Positions 26,730 through 36,680 are shown, counted from the stretch's first letter. The stretch is DNA of 64,000 bases from Paenibacillus senegalensis JC66 (GCF_000285515.1 NZ_HE610959.1:278712-342711); one strand, 5' to 3'. Program-made: numbers and translations. Notes: a model not told the origin generated them from the sequence alone.

Positions 26730-26830
26730 CATGCACGATAACACGAGTCTCTTTCGCTCCGCCAAACCCATGCACGATAACACGAGTCTCTTCCGCTCCG
26801 CCAAACCCATGCACGATACAAGAATCTCAT
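26730..26830. repeat. 39-bp tandem repeat, ~2.6 copies
   Basis: CATGCACGATAACACGAGTC starts at 26730 and 26769, with a shortened third copy at 26808; the period is exactly 39 bp. It is downstream of the penicillin-binding protein gene. The rest of the 26587-26951 gap has no gene. Confidence 0.85.
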
Positions 26831-26951
26831 CCATGTTATCAGGACAGGATGCCGCACGCGGCTGGAAGAGCAGCGTCCAAGCGAGCTCCACCACAATAAA
26901 AAAGCAGCCTGCAGCAAAGCGGCAGAACTGCTCTTATGCGGGCTGATGCTT

Positions 26952-29525
26952 TCATTGCACCCCCAGCCAGTCACTTCCCTCATCCTCAGAGCCGTTCGCC
27001 GGTTCCTCCAGCTCCCCTCCATTTTGTGGAGGTGGAGTGGGTGACGAAGAAGGCGTTGGCGTTGGAGTGGGACTTGGAGTCGGAGTCGGTGTTGGTGTTG
27101 GTGTTGGCGTCGGGGTAGGGCTATGTCCTGGCGTAGGACTATGATCCGGTGTCGATGTTGGTGACGAGTCAGGACGCTCCGTGTCATGGCCTGGCTCAGA
27201 GCTTCCGTTTTCATCCGGCTCTTCACCTTCCCCTTGACCGTCATCCCCGTCTTCATCAGGCGGAGGAGTAGCTGAGCCATCCTGCTCCTCGGGAATGGTC
27301 ACACTGACGACAGCACTGCGTTCCGAGCTGCGATCATTGGCAGCATCGTAAGCAATGATATAGTATTCATAAGTGTTGCCCGGAATAATATTCATATCAT
27401 TTAAATACTCTCCCGATACCGTGGCATACTCGAAAAAGTCGCCATTTCCAACAGATTTGCGATAAATCTGATACTGCAGGCCTTCTTCCTCTAGCGGCTG
27501 CCAGACTAACCGAACCTGCTCTTCATCCTCCAAATACAAGGCATCCAGCTGGGTAACTGCCTGAAGCTCCTCCTTGGGCTCGTCTGGCGGATCCGGTGTG
27601 GAATCCTCCCCGCTCGGGAACTGTTTTTTCGGCATGTTGGCCAATCCCTTGGACATAACTTCCTTGAACAGGGCAGCTGCATTGCCGCTGCTCATCGTAA
27701 TATAGTGGTTAGCATCGGCCTTGTCAAAGCCCATCCAGACAGCAGCCGTCCATTCCGGCGTATAGCCGACAAACCAGATATCCTTGTCGCCATTCTCCAC
27801 ATGCGGATGCTGGGTTGAGCCTGTCTTGCCGACAACAATACGGTCATCCATGCGGGCAGCCCGGCCGGTACCATCACTGCTGTTGACAACCCCATACAGC
27901 AGCTCCGTCATATCGCGGGCAGTTTGCTGCTTCATCACACGGGTACCTTCATCGTTAAATGCAGCCACTTCCCGGCCATTACGATCTTTAATGCTTACAA
28001 TCGCATGCGATTCAATCAATACACCGTCATTGGCAAAAGCGCTGTAGGCTTGTGCCATTTCCAGCGGCGAGGTCCCGTAGGTCAATCCGCCCAATGCAAC
28101 AGCCAAGTTATTGTCCTGCTCATCAAAGGTGATGCCCAAGGAACGGGCAAAGTCCATTCCGTTTTTCAGGCCGATTTCATTGAGCAGCCATACGGCAGGT
28201 ACATTGGAGGAATACTTGACCGCGTCGGCCATCGTGACAACACCACGGTAGCGGTTGTTATAATTTCGCGGAGAGTATCCGTTAAAATCCATTTGTTTGT
28301 CCTCAAGCCTGGAATAAATGTTGTATTCTCCGCTCTCGAGCGCGTAACCATAGCTGACCAGCGGTTTGATGGAAGAGCCCGGCTGCTGCTTGACCAGTGC
28401 CCGATTCAATCCTTTGCGCTCATAGTCTCTACCGCCGATCATGGCTACGATTCCGCCTGTGTACTGATCGACAATGACCATGCTGGATTGCATCTGCATC
28501 GTCTGACCGTCTACCTTCTGCTGAAACAAGCTTTCATTCTCAAACGCTTCCTGCATCGCCCGCTGGGCATCGGCATTCATGGCTGTCTGGATCGTATAGC
28601 CACCGCGCAGAATCACTTCTTCTTCCAGATTGTATCTCTCATTCGCCTCTCTAAGCACGTAATCAATGTACGTAGGAAACTCATTGCTGCTCACAATGGA
28701 GGTCGCTTTCTCGGGATCATATTCGATCTCCATCGCTTCGTTTTTCTGCTCCTCGGTAATATAACCTTGGTCAGCCATTAGCGTAAGCACTACCCCGCGG
28801 CGAGTCTTCGACCGCTCCGGATCATTAAGCGGAGAATAAGCATTCGGTCCTTTAGGGAGGGCTGCCAGGGTAGCAATTTGCCAAAGCTCCAGCTGATGAA
28901 GATCCTCTATGCCAAAATATTTCTTCGAGGCCTGCTTAATCCCGTAAGCGCCGCCGCCAAAATAAATCCGGTTTAAATAGAGCTCCAAAATTTGGTCCTT
29001 GGTCAAATTCTCTTCCAGAGCAATGGCGATTGAAGCTTCATTAGCTTTTCTCAGCAATGTTTTCTCAGAACTCAAGAACAGATTCTTGGCCAGCTGCTGA
29101 GTAATGGTGCTTCCGCCCTCGACAAAGTCTCTGGCGATAATATCTTTAACCAGCGCCCGGCCGATGGAAATAAAGTCAATCCCGGTATGCTCTTCGAATC
29201 TCCGGTCTTCCGTAGCAATAAACGCCTGCTGCAGAAGCTCCGGAATCTCATCCAAAGTGACCGGCTCCGGCGTTCCCTTTGCCTTGAGCTCAGCCATCTG
29301 GTTGCCGTCTGCATCTAACAGAATGGAAGGTGCTCCGAGCTCCAGCTTACCGCTCTGCTCACTCAATATTTTTTGACCTGTATACAAAATATAAAGATAG
29401 CCGGCTAGTGAAAATATGATTGCCAAGGCAAGTGCTATCAGCCCTGACGCCAGTATGGCCCTGCCTGTGATCCGTTTCTTTTTCTTCCTTTTGGGTTTAG
29501 GCTGGGCTTTCTTTTTTGCGGTCAT
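26952..29525 (-). CDS. Class A penicillin-binding protein (PBP1A family) with FN3 domain and Thr-Pro tail
   Basis: Bifunctional peptidoglycan synthase of 857 residues. A basic cytoplasmic tail (KKKAQPKPKRKKKKR) and TM helix (~22-48) are followed by a GT51 glycosyltransferase domain (catalytic Glu in ATEDRRFEEHTGID; GGSTITQQLAKN; LYLNRIYFGGGAYG). The transpeptidase domain has SxxK in QPGSSIKP, SxN in KYSSNVPAVW and KTG in VGKTGSTQHP. A fibronectin type III domain (~680-775) precedes a Glu/Asp/Gly-rich linker and a long Thr-Pro tract. ATG 29525 follows AAAGGGGGAGAGAGACG. It polymerises and cross-links glycan at the outer membrane face; the FN3-plus-tail end resembles other Paenibacillaceae PBPs. 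Confidence 0.94.
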   Translation of the reverse strand: MTAKKKAQPKPKRKKKKRITGRAILASGLIALALAIIFSLAGYLYILYTGQKILSEQSGKLELGAPSILLDADGNQMAELKAKGTPEPVTLDEIPELLQQAFIATEDRRFEEHTGIDFISIGRALVKDIIARDFVEGGSTITQQLAKNLFLSSEKTLLRKANEASIAIALEENLTKDQILELYLNRIYFGGGAYGIKQASKKYFGIEDLHQLELWQIATLAALPKGPNAYSPLNDPERSKTRRGVVLTLMADQGYITEEQKNEAMEIEYDPEKATSIVSSNEFPTYIDYVLREANERYNLEEEVILRGGYTIQTAMNADAQRAMQEAFENESLFQQKVDGQTMQMQSSMVIVDQYTGGIVAMIGGRDYERKGLNRALVKQQPGSSIKPLVSYGYALESGEYNIYSRLEDKQMDFNGYSPRNYNNRYRGVVTMADAVKYSSNVPAVWLLNEIGLKNGMDFARSLGITFDEQDNNLAVALGGLTYGTSPLEMAQAYSAFANDGVLIESHAIVSIKDRNGREVAAFNDEGTRVMKQQTARDMTELLYGVVNSSDGTGRAARMDDRIVVGKTGSTQHPHVENGDKDIWFVGYTPEWTAAVWMGFDKADANHYITMSSGNAAALFKEVMSKGLANMPKKQFPSGEDSTPDPPDEPKEELQAVTQLDALYLEDEEQVRLVWQPLEEEGLQYQIYRKSVGNGDFFEYATVSGEYLNDMNIIPGNTYEYYIIAYDAANDRSSERSAVVSVTIPEEQDGSATPPPDEDGDDGQGEGEEPDENGSSEPGHDTERPDSSPTSTPDHSPTPGHSPTPTPTPTPTPTPTPSPTPTPTPSSSPTPPPQNGGELEEPANGSEDEGSDWLGVQ

Positions 29526-29896
29526 CGTCTCTCTCCCCCTTTAGGTGTCCTTCTCTCTCTATTGACAAACAAGTGATGTTTCCATAATAACTCTCCTTCC
29601 GAGCATTTCAAGAAGAATAAGAAATAAATAAGAATTGTTAAGTTCGGTTTAATATCTTGTCCGCATTAGGAAGCCCCCGCAGCAAAGGCTCCGTATATTC
29701 TTCCGATGCTTCCCGCTGCCGTTCCCCCAATATTTAAACCTTCCTTATCCGTTATAGACGAAGCCGCCTGCATAAAAGATTCATTTCCCATCGCTTTGTC
29801 ACACTTTTGACACTTTATGTTCGCCTTCGCCGCAAGGCAAAATAGTCTGTTTTTCTATAGGCAGCAGCATTTGGACAGACAGCAAAGTTTTGGGAA
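29526..29896. other. Intergenic, no gene recognised
   Basis: About 370 bases between the hfq terminator and the penicillin-binding protein gene. Neither strand has a convincing frame, riboswitch or repeat. It presumably contains the promoter of the PBP gene. Confidence 0.4.
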
Positions 29897-29938
29897 ATAA
29901 AAAGAACAACCCTTTGCTTAAATAGGTGCACGGGGTTG
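29897..29938 (-). terminator. Terminator of hfq
   Basis: On the minus strand CAACCCC (29932-29938) pairs with GGGTTG (29907-29912), followed by TTCTTTTTATTT. It is ~45 bases after the hfq stop. Confidence 0.65.
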
Positions 29939-29980
29939 CTCCACTTCGAATTGTATACAAGGATGGTTAACAGCTGGTTC

Positions 29981-30208
29981 TTAGTTCTCGGAAGAAAAAG
30001 ATACAGAGCGCAGCGGTGTGAAGGTGGAAATGGCATGTTTGTACACCATTTGCTGCTTGCCCTCACTATCAATAATAATGGTAAAATTATCAAATGCTTT
30101 AATCAGGCCTCTAATTTGGAAGCCATTCGTTAAATATACAGTGACGGGTACGCTCTCTTTTCTCAAGGAATTTAAAAAATTGTCTTGAATATTGATCGTT
30201 TTGTTCAT
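29981..30208 (-). CDS. hfq: RNA chaperone Hfq
   Basis: 75-residue Sm-like protein that forms hexameric rings binding U- and A-rich RNA. The sequence reads [20 protein letters not shown], then [20 protein letters not shown] (Sm1) and the Sm2 motif YKHAIST; the usual Sm2 box is the nearby [12 protein letters not shown] 30208 follows CGAAGGAGGACCATCG. It lies 67 bases after miaA, the conserved miaA-hfq pair. In Bacilli the regulatory role of Hfq is modest compared with enterobacteria. Confidence 0.96.
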   Translation of the reverse strand: MNKTINIQDNFLNSLRKESVPVTVYLTNGFQIRGLIKAFDNFTIIIDSEGKQQMVYKHAISTFTPLRSVSFSSEN

Positions 30209-30275
30209 CGATGGTCCTCCTTCGAATAGTGGAACAGACGATATGTTCTTCCCCGTGTTCTTTCTAATTTGTGAC

Positions 30276-31250
30276 CTACTGCTGGGGGGTCTTGTTAATC
30301 AGCTTTTCCTCAATTATACCATTAATGAGCCGCAAATGCTTGTCAAACTGATCTGTATCGGTGACATCCACCCAGTGTATATCCTTCATATGCCGGAACC
30401 AGGACAGCTGTCTCTTGGCGAATCTTCGGGTATTTCGTTTGAGCAGGGTGACTGCTTCCTCCAAAGTCAGCTCCTTTCGCAAGCAGGCGCAAATTTCCTT
30501 ATAGCCAAGGCCTTGCATGGACACCAATTCATCGGAGTACCCCTGGCTTCGCAAGGAAGCCACTTCTTCAACCAAGCCTGCATCCAGCATTTGGTCAATT
30601 CTCTCTTCTATTCGTTTATATAGTAACTGCCTGTCCATTGTCAAGCCTACAATACAGATATCGTAAGGAGATCGTTTTTTTTGTCCGGCGAGTTGTGAGG
30701 AAAGCGTCTGTCCGGTTAAATGATGCACCTCCAGAGCGCGAATAATCCTGCGAGAATCGTTCGGATGAAGCCGCTCGGCCGTTACAGGGTCCACCGCCCG
30801 AAGCTTGTCATGCAGCGCATGCGCGCCATGCTGCCGCAAAAAAAGCTCCTGTTCAGCACGAAATTCCTCATCTGAGCCCGCATCGCTGAATTGATAGCCG
30901 TAAGCGAGTGATTCAACATATAGCCCCGTGCCCCCCACCACAAAAGGCAAGCGGCCTCTAGCGGTAATCTCCGCGATCAGCCTGCTGCCCCTCTCCTGAA
31001 ATTCCGCTGCGGAAAAAGGCTCATCCGGATCGTGGATATCGATCATATGATGTACGACAGCCCGCCTTTCCTCCGGAGACGCTTTTGCCGTTCCAATATC
31101 CATTCCGCGGTATACCTGCATGGAATCACCGGATATGATCTCGCATTGGTAGGTTTTGGCAATTTCCAGGCTAAGCTTTGTTTTTCCCGATGCCGTCGGT
31201 CCGATAAGAATCAATAGCCGGGCTGAGTCGGGCTGTTTATCTGTAAGCAT
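30276..31250 (-). CDS. miaA: tRNA dimethylallyltransferase
   Basis: Adds a dimethylallyl group to N6 of A37 in tRNAs reading UNN codons. The P-loop [17 protein letters not shown], the [15 protein letters not shown] substrate motif, [25 protein letters not shown] and the C-terminal tRNA-binding helices ([15 protein letters not shown]) are all present in a 324-residue protein of usual length. Its start at 31250 overlaps the end of the upstream methyltransferase gene by 14 bases, suggesting translational coupling. hfq follows 67 bases later. Confidence 0.96.
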   Translation of the reverse strand: MLTDKQPDSARLLILIGPTASGKTKLSLEIAKTYQCEIISGDSMQVYRGMDIGTAKASPEERRAVVHHMIDIHDPDEPFSAAEFQERGSRLIAEITARGRLPFVVGGTGLYVESLAYGYQFSDAGSDEEFRAEQELFLRQHGAHALHDKLRAVDPVTAERLHPNDSRRIIRALEVHHLTGQTLSSQLAGQKKRSPYDICIVGLTMDRQLLYKRIEERIDQMLDAGLVEEVASLRSQGYSDELVSMQGLGYKEICACLRKELTLEEAVTLLKRNTRRFAKRQLSWFRHMKDIHWVDVTDTDQFDKHLRLINGIIEEKLINKTPQQ

Positions 31251-32022
31251 TGGGTCTGATCACTCCATACGCAATTTTTGACCCCGGCCGTGCAATCGCC
31301 TCAAAGCCGAGACGGGAAAATTCTCCGCTGCCCCTGCGTTCCTTCATCACCACAAAACGTCGTGCAACCCGGCAGGCTTCACGGACTGCTTCCGCGGATA
31401 ATGCCTGCGGATTGGCCAAATTTCGCAAGGGGGACAAGGAGTCTGAGGCTGCAACCGGTGTACGGAACATCGGATCAAAGTAAATCACGTCTACACTTCC
31501 CTCCGGAGCATTACGCAAATAATCCAGGTGAGGAAGCTGCAGCAGCCTGACCCTCCGCATCGCCTCGTCCACTTCGTTTACCCCGGATTGATAGACAGCA
31601 AGCCCTTCCTGAACCAGAATAGCGAGCACAGGCTCACTCTCCAGAGCGGTGACGCTTCCTTCCTCGCCAACCGCATACGAAAATACGATCGCATCGGAGC
31701 CGAGCCCTGCCGTACAGTCCAGTACTGCATCTCCCGGTTTGAGCTGCAGCAGCTTGAGCAAATAATCCGTTTCGCCTTTCAGCATCCCCTTAATTCGCAA
31801 TTGGGCCATACTGGGATGGAAGCGAAACGGTTCCGAGCCGCTACGGTAATAAGTTAACTGCCCGCCTGAAACGAGAATTAATTCGTCCTCTTTATAGCTC
31901 CGCTGCAGCTGACGGATGGATGAATTCTTGCGGGGCACCAGCGTCCAGCCGAACCGCTCCGCCAACCGGGCAGCCTTGTCCAGCTGATGCTTATCAGGCT
32001 TATAGGCTGTGGTCACTAACAT
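31237..32022 (-). CDS. Class I SAM-dependent methyltransferase (RsmJ/YhiQ-like)
   Basis: 261-residue Rossmann-fold methyltransferase. The SAM-binding motif is AVLDCTAGLGSDAIVFSYAVG and the catalytic-type motif is IYFDPMFRTP. The layout resembles RsmJ-like enzymes that methylate 16S rRNA, but whether this protein acts on rRNA cannot be read from the sequence. ATG 32022 (MLVTTAYKPDKHQ) is preceded by ACAGGAGATTGTTGTAAT. It overlaps miaA by 14 bases, so methyltransferase-miaA-hfq probably form one transcription unit concerned with RNA modification and RNA binding. Confidence 0.83.
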   Translation of the reverse strand: MLVTTAYKPDKHQLDKAARLAERFGWTLVPRKNSSIRQLQRSYKEDELILVSGGQLTYYRSGSEPFRFHPSMAQLRIKGMLKGETDYLLKLLQLKPGDAVLDCTAGLGSDAIVFSYAVGEEGSVTALESEPVLAILVQEGLAVYQSGVNEVDEAMRRVRLLQLPHLDYLRNAPEGSVDVIYFDPMFRTPVAASDSLSPLRNLANPQALSAEAVREACRVARRFVVMKERRGSGEFSRLGFEAIARPGSKIAYGVIRPNAYR

Positions 32023-32381
32023 ATTACAACAATCTCCTGTTCCATTTGCTTTTAATATGCCCAGATTAATCCATAAGCATTTTTTAGAAATCTTCTGTCC
32101 GCACGAGGCTGCCAGCGTGGATGTTCGGCGTTACATGACGAAGGTCAAGCACCCCTTTTAAAGTTCGCCAAGATCGGAAGTTAAACCTAATCGGGCAGCC
32201 GGCGTTTCGGCGCAACTTTGACCGTTCAATTTCATTAGATGCAGGATGCTTGTTTAATCCTAGCACACCACTTGCTCGCATAACCCTAGTCAATACATGA
32301 TGCTCGTTATTCCATGCCAGCACATGATGCCCTCGTTTTGACCTGGTCAGCAGGTTTACAAAAGGATAACCCGGCAGCCTC
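32023..32381. other. Intergenic between mutL and the methyltransferase gene
   Basis: About 360 bases. A 110-codon minus-strand frame (32084-32416) overlaps the end of mutL, has no ribosome binding site and no recognisable similarity, so I do not call it. ACATGATGC occurs twice (~32294 and ~32322). Nothing else is supported. Confidence 0.45.
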
Positions 32382-34634
32382 TTACATGACCCGTTTGAAC
32401 ATCTTTTCCAGCTCATACGTGGAAAAACTTACTACAATCGGGCGGCCGTGAGGACAGGTGTATGGAATCCGGCATCCGGCCAACCGGCGGATTAATGTCT
32501 CCATTTCGGCAATGCTCAGGGCCTGATTCGCTTTAATCGATGCTTTGCAGGAGCAGAGCGTTGATGATTTCTCCCGGAGCTTGGCAAGGTCCAGCTGCTT
32601 TTTCTCTGTCAGCATCCACTCGGCCATTTCCTCAATAAGCTCCTTTTCTTCTCCGGCAGGAAACCAGTGGGGATAAGCGCGGACGATGAAGCTCGCGCCG
32701 CCGAAACTTTCCATATAGACTCCAACCCGCTCAAACCAGTCAAGCCGTTCATTCAGGAGAGCGGCTTCCGCCGGAGTAAATTCCAGCGTCAAGGGCACGA
32801 GCAGTTCCTGGCTCGCTTCTTCAGGCTTGCCGAATTTCTCATAATAATATTCGTAGTTTATACGTTCATGCGCAGCGTGCTGATCGATTAAGTACAGCCC
32901 CTGCTCGTTCTGGGCAAGTATGTACGTGCCGTGCAGCTGGCCGATCGGCGTCAGTGCCGGAAATGCCGGCAGCCCGCCCGGGCCGCGCGTGCTTTCCGCC
33001 GCTGTGGCTGGCTGCGGCTGCAAGCCGGCTGCCAGCTCCGCCGACGCGGCGGACATTCCGCGCCTGCTGTCGCGCGGACTATAGCCGCGGGCTTCGCGGG
33101 CAGGCCCCGCCCCCCTTGACGCGAAGGTGTCAAGGGGGGCTCGGCCCGCAGCAGCCGGGCGATCGCCGCGGCCGCCTGCGCCGCCACCTTGGCCGGAAGC
33201 ATCGCTAGGGAGCGATGCTTCCGGCTCGGGGGCGGAGCTGCTGCCGGCAGGCGGGCCGGAGCGCCGCACGCCGACCTCCGGCGGCAGGGCGTTTGGCGGC
33301 GTGAGCGGCGCTTGGCCAGCGCCTGGTGCGCTGGAAGCAGAGGACTCCGCTTGACGCGGAGTCCTCTGCTGATCACGCGCAGCATCGGGGCGGCCGGCCG
33401 CCGCGGGTACGCCGGCTTGCGGTACGCCGGCTTGCGGTACGCCGGCTTGCGCCCGGGCTTCGCCGCTAGACGCGGTCTGCCCGGGCTCGCCGGTGCCAAG
33501 GTCATCTTTCGCGCTCTCTTTCGCAATAGCGCTGCCAGCTTCACAGCCTTGTTGGCCAGCGGCAAACATCTCATCGCCGTACCAGGCGATCTGCTCCCGC
33601 ACGACCGGCTTCTTGTCTGCCGGCTTACGGCCTTCCGGGATCAAAACTTCCTGAGCAAGCGCTGCCCGTACAGACTCCTCAACGCTCTGCAAGAGCTCGG
33701 GTTCTTTGCTGAAGCGGACCTCCAGCTTTGCAGGATGGACATTCACATCGACCAGTTCCGGCGACATCTCCAGGTGCAGGACTGCCAACGGGTAACGATT
33801 AATCGGCAGCAGCGTATGATAACCTTTGAGCAAAGCCTGTACCAAGCCGTAATTGCGTATATACCTGCCATTAATAATCGTAGATATTCCGTATCTGTTC
33901 GCCCTCGTCCATTCCGGACGGGAGATGTAGCCTGAAATCGTATAGTCGGGTGTTTCCAGGCTTACCGCAAGCATTTGCTTGGCAGCCGATGTTCCATATA
34001 CGGCTGCTATTACTTGAAGCAAATCTCCGTTGCCAAGCGTGTGCAGCAGCGAGTTGTGGTTATGCTTCAAGGAAAACGCGATACCAGGATGAGCCAGAGC
34101 CAAGCGGTACATATAATCGGAAACATGGCCCAGCTCTGTTTGAATCGTCTTCATATATTTCAGCCTTGCCGGGGTATTGTAAAAGAGCTCGCGAACCGTA
34201 ATCTCCGTGCCGCGGGAAGCCGCTGCCTCTTCTGCAGCCAGTACCTGTCCCCCTGCAACGACTATTCTTGTTCCCAAGCCGGAGGTATTGTCAGAGGTCA
34301 CGCACTCTACTTTCGCGACTGCGGCAATACTCGGGAGAGCTTCCCCACGGAAACCAAGGGAGCGGATGCGGAACAAATCCTTGCTTGCTGAAATCTTGCT
34401 CGTCGCGTGCCGGTGGAATGCCAGCTGTACATCACTCTTCTCCATTCCTGATCCGTTGTCCTTGACACGAATAAGCTGGATGCCGCCTTCCTCCAAAAAT
34501 ACTTCAATTCTCGTGCTGCCGGCATCGATCGAATTTTCCACAAGCTCCTTAACCACGGAAGAGGGACGCTCTACCACTTCACCTGCCGCGATTTGGTTAG
34601 CTATATGGTCATCCAGCAATCGAATCCTACCCAT
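32382..34634 (-). CDS. mutL: DNA mismatch repair protein MutL with GC-rich hairpin-bearing linker
   Basis: GHKL ATPase and endonuclease of mismatch repair, about 750 residues. The N-terminal ATPase (1-330) has NQIAAGEVVERPSSVVKELV, DNGSGM, GFRGEALPSIA and the FYNTPARLKY motif. The C-terminal dimerisation/endonuclease domain (~560-750) has DQHAAHERINYE, CSCKASIKA and TCPHGRPIVV, expected of MutL in bacteria without MutH. The linker (~350-550) is unusually long, Ala/Pro/Gly-rich and far more GC-rich than the rest. It contains three perfect hairpins (33109-33140, 33192-33225, 33336-33370) and a triple QAGVP repeat. ATG 34634 (MGRIRLLDDHIANQ) matches family N-termini; the earlier ATG at 34676 is less likely. 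Confidence 0.95.
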   Translation of the reverse strand: MGRIRLLDDHIANQIAAGEVVERPSSVVKELVENSIDAGSTRIEVFLEEGGIQLIRVKDNGSGMEKSDVQLAFHRHATSKISASKDLFRIRSLGFRGEALPSIAAVAKVECVTSDNTSGLGTRIVVAGGQVLAAEEAAASRGTEITVRELFYNTPARLKYMKTIQTELGHVSDYMYRLALAHPGIAFSLKHNHNSLLHTLGNGDLLQVIAAVYGTSAAKQMLAVSLETPDYTISGYISRPEWTRANRYGISTIINGRYIRNYGLVQALLKGYHTLLPINRYPLAVLHLEMSPELVDVNVHPAKLEVRFSKEPELLQSVEESVRAALAQEVLIPEGRKPADKKPVVREQIAWYGDEMFAAGQQGCEAGSAIAKESAKDDLGTGEPGQTASSGEARAQAGVPQAGVPQAGVPAAAGRPDAARDQQRTPRQAESSASSAPGAGQAPLTPPNALPPEVGVRRSGPPAGSSSAPEPEASLPSDASGQGGGAGGRGDRPAAAGRAPLDTFASRGAGPAREARGYSPRDSRRGMSAASAELAAGLQPQPATAAESTRGPGGLPAFPALTPIGQLHGTYILAQNEQGLYLIDQHAAHERINYEYYYEKFGKPEEASQELLVPLTLEFTPAEAALLNERLDWFERVGVYMESFGGASFIVRAYPHWFPAGEEKELIEEMAEWMLTEKKQLDLAKLREKSSTLCSCKASIKANQALSIAEMETLIRRLAGCRIPYTCPHGRPIVVSFSTYELEKMFKRVM
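33109..33455. repeat. Three perfect inverted repeats and a 15-bp triplicate within the mutL linker
   Basis: Stems: GCCCCCCTTGAC / GTCAAGGGGGGC (33109-33120 / 33129-33140); GCCGGAAGCATCGCT / AGCGATGCTTCCGGC (33192-33206 / 33211-33225); AGCAGAGGACTCCGC / GCGGAGTCCTCTGCT (33336-33350 / 33356-33370). GGTACGCCGGCTTGC is repeated three times at about 33407-33451. Confidence 0.9.
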
Positions 34635-34780
34635 CCTCAGACACTCTCCTTTCAAAAAAGCTTTTGACCGCTTCAACCGGATCTCGTTAAACCTACTATT
34701 CCAATCAATCTTCCGGCTGAACTTATATCATATTCAAGTAAAATACAAATACATCCTGCGCGGTAACTTCCATTAGAAGA

Positions 34781-36244
34781 TCACGGACGGACAGTCAATA
34801 CCAAGCCGCCATCATTTACTTTCCAATGAAATTGGGGAAAGACTTGCTGAAATGCTTCAAGCTCCACGTAAGCCAAATCCTGTTCCAAAATCACAGACTC
34901 ACCAGTATGGAAAACGATAACTTGTCTGTCAGGGAGTGAAGTAAGCACAACAGAGCCCAACGCCCCATGCCAGCCAATGTCATTTCCTACCATGGCTGCC
35001 AGTATTCTTGAATGGACATACCATTTCTCCTCCCGATTGAGAAATGGAGCCTCGTATCCTATCTCCTCACCATTAACTATTAGCTCACCAGTGAAACGAA
35101 TATCCAGCTCTACTGCAGAGTCGAGGGCATGCAGAGCAGCAAGCAGCTGTGGAAGCTCGCCTTCTACTTCCCAATCGGGGATAATTCCCTGCCCCTGTAC
35201 GGGATGTCCCATTGGCGTAAAATATTGCTCCGTGGACATTTTCAACACACCGCCATTGGACAGAGGAATCATCGACTGGATCGTTCCTTTCCCGTATGTA
35301 CGGCTGCCGATAAGCACTGCTTTTTCGTAATCCTGTAAAAATCCGGCCAGCACCTCAGCCGCACTGGCGCTTTCCCCGTTAACTAACAGAGCAACCGGTA
35401 CGGATAGCTCCGAACCGCCAATAATTTCTATGTCCTCCTGGTAGCCGGAACCGTCCTGCACCGTCATCAGCACACCCTCTGGAATAAAGCTTGCTGACAA
35501 TTCATGCACCGAATCCGCCAATCCCCCAGGGTTATTACGAATATCCAAAATAAGAGCTTTCATTCCTTGCGCGCTTAATTGATTCAGCATCTCAGTGAAC
35601 TCCTGACTGGTTTCACTGGCAAACACGCTAATATAAATATACCCGGTACCATCGTTCATCAAAAATCCGCTCACGGAAGGAACAACGATTTCCCCTACGA
35701 ATAATTCAACTTCCACTATTTGTCCGGAGCGATCAAGGGTCAGGATAACCGAGCTGCCATCTTCCTTCGGAATAAGGCTTAAAAAGCTGTCAATCTCCCT
35801 GTCACCCGCAGTGACGCCATCTATGGCAACCAGATAATCTCCAGCCAGCAATCCGGCTTCGGCTGCAGGTGAGTTGGGATATACTTCAACAATTCTCATC
35901 CCCTCATCTTCCTCAGCGACAAGGACACCTATCCCCGTGAACTTCTGATTGAGGGAATTCAGGTAGTTATCCCACTCATCTGGTGTCATATAGCGGCTAT
36001 AAGGATCGTTCAGGGCCTCAAGCATGGCCTCTATCGATACCCCCGCCAATTTTTCTCCGGAAGGGGATGTCACATGAAAGGATTGGAGCAGCTCGTGAAT
36101 TTCAAGCCACTGCAGCTGGGAATCGCTCAGCTCCCAGTACTCCTCTTCCTCCGCAGCCGCAAACGCTGGAAGGGCAAGAAGCATAAGGCAGACCAGCCAT
36201 ACAATAAACAGTTGTTTTCCGGTTATTTTGAACTTAAAGGGCAT
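34781..36244 (-). CDS. S41-family C-terminal processing peptidase with PDZ domain
   Basis: 487-residue secreted or membrane-anchored serine protease. An N-terminal signal sequence (~10-30, ending FAAA), PDZ domain (~100-175: GIGVLVAEEDEGMRIVEVYP, then AAEAGLLAGDYLVAIDG), and S41 protease core follow. The core has LDIRNNPGGLADSV, the catalytic Ser in VNGESASAAEVLAGF and the catalytic Lys in SRTYGKGTIQS. A C-terminal region (~390-487, starting ELIVNGEEIGYEAPFLNREE) looks like a copper-amine-oxidase-N or stalk-type domain, common in Paenibacillaceae. Substrate unknown; relatives include CtpA/CtpB, which activate envelope or sporulation proteins. It is located between mutS and mutL, on the same strand. 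Confidence 0.9.
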   Translation of the reverse strand: MPFKFKITGKQLFIVWLVCLMLLALPAFAAAEEEEYWELSDSQLQWLEIHELLQSFHVTSPSGEKLAGVSIEAMLEALNDPYSRYMTPDEWDNYLNSLNQKFTGIGVLVAEEDEGMRIVEVYPNSPAAEAGLLAGDYLVAIDGVTAGDREIDSFLSLIPKEDGSSVILTLDRSGQIVEVELFVGEIVVPSVSGFLMNDGTGYIYISVFASETSQEFTEMLNQLSAQGMKALILDIRNNPGGLADSVHELSASFIPEGVLMTVQDGSGYQEDIEIIGGSELSVPVALLVNGESASAAEVLAGFLQDYEKAVLIGSRTYGKGTIQSMIPLSNGGVLKMSTEQYFTPMGHPVQGQGIIPDWEVEGELPQLLAALHALDSAVELDIRFTGELIVNGEEIGYEAPFLNREEKWYVHSRILAAMVGNDIGWHGALGSVVLTSLPDRQVIVFHTGESVILEQDLAYVELEAFQQVFPQFHWKVNDGGLVLTVRP

Positions 36245-36375
36245 ATAAGGTTTCTCCTCTCATCCTTTACCTCTTCCTTTACAGGGCCTGTATCCATTTG
36301 CACAATCTTATGGCTTGTCTTATGTAGTTTTTTTACAAACAAGGGACCCGCTGGTCCTTTCACACTTTAAAATCT

Positions 36376-36490
36376 TCCGTGTTTCCGGTTTCCGGCTCCT
36401 GCTTCCTGCTTCCTGCTTCCTGATTCCAGCTTCCGGCTTCCGGTTTCCGGCTTCCAGCTTCCTGCTTTCAGCTTCCGGCTTCCAGCTCCC
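36376..36490. repeat. Short tandem repeat of CTTCCGG / CTTCCTG heptamers
   Basis: About fifteen imperfect 7-bp units (CTTCCGG, CTTCCTG, CTTCCAG) upstream of the S41 protease gene. No gene is seen in the 36245-36884 gap. Confidence 0.8.
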
Positions 36491-36680
36491 CTGCAATTTC
36501 TTTTTGTTTTTCAATATCTCTATTTTCTGTGCTTGTGTTTTCTTTCGCTTCTTAATCTTTGTTACTCTCTAATCTTTTACTTGCCACTATGATGAGCTCT
36601 TGCTTTCGTTTGCCTCGCGGCGCCTTCGCTTGACTCGCTTCTGTAAAGCAGGCCGTTACCGGGTTGGAACCGGACACTGT

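Noticed and set aside
27924..28781. 285-codon plus-strand frame opposite the penicillin-binding protein
   Set aside because: Antisense shadow of a strongly conserved gene, no start signal and protein-unlike composition.
32084..32416. 110-codon gene overlapping the end of mutL
   Set aside because: No ribosome binding site, no recognisable similarity, and a 35-base overlap with mutL.
33189..33935. 248-codon plus-strand frame opposite mutL
   Set aside because: Created by the GC-rich linker on the other strand; the sequence is Ala/Arg-rich and unlike any family.
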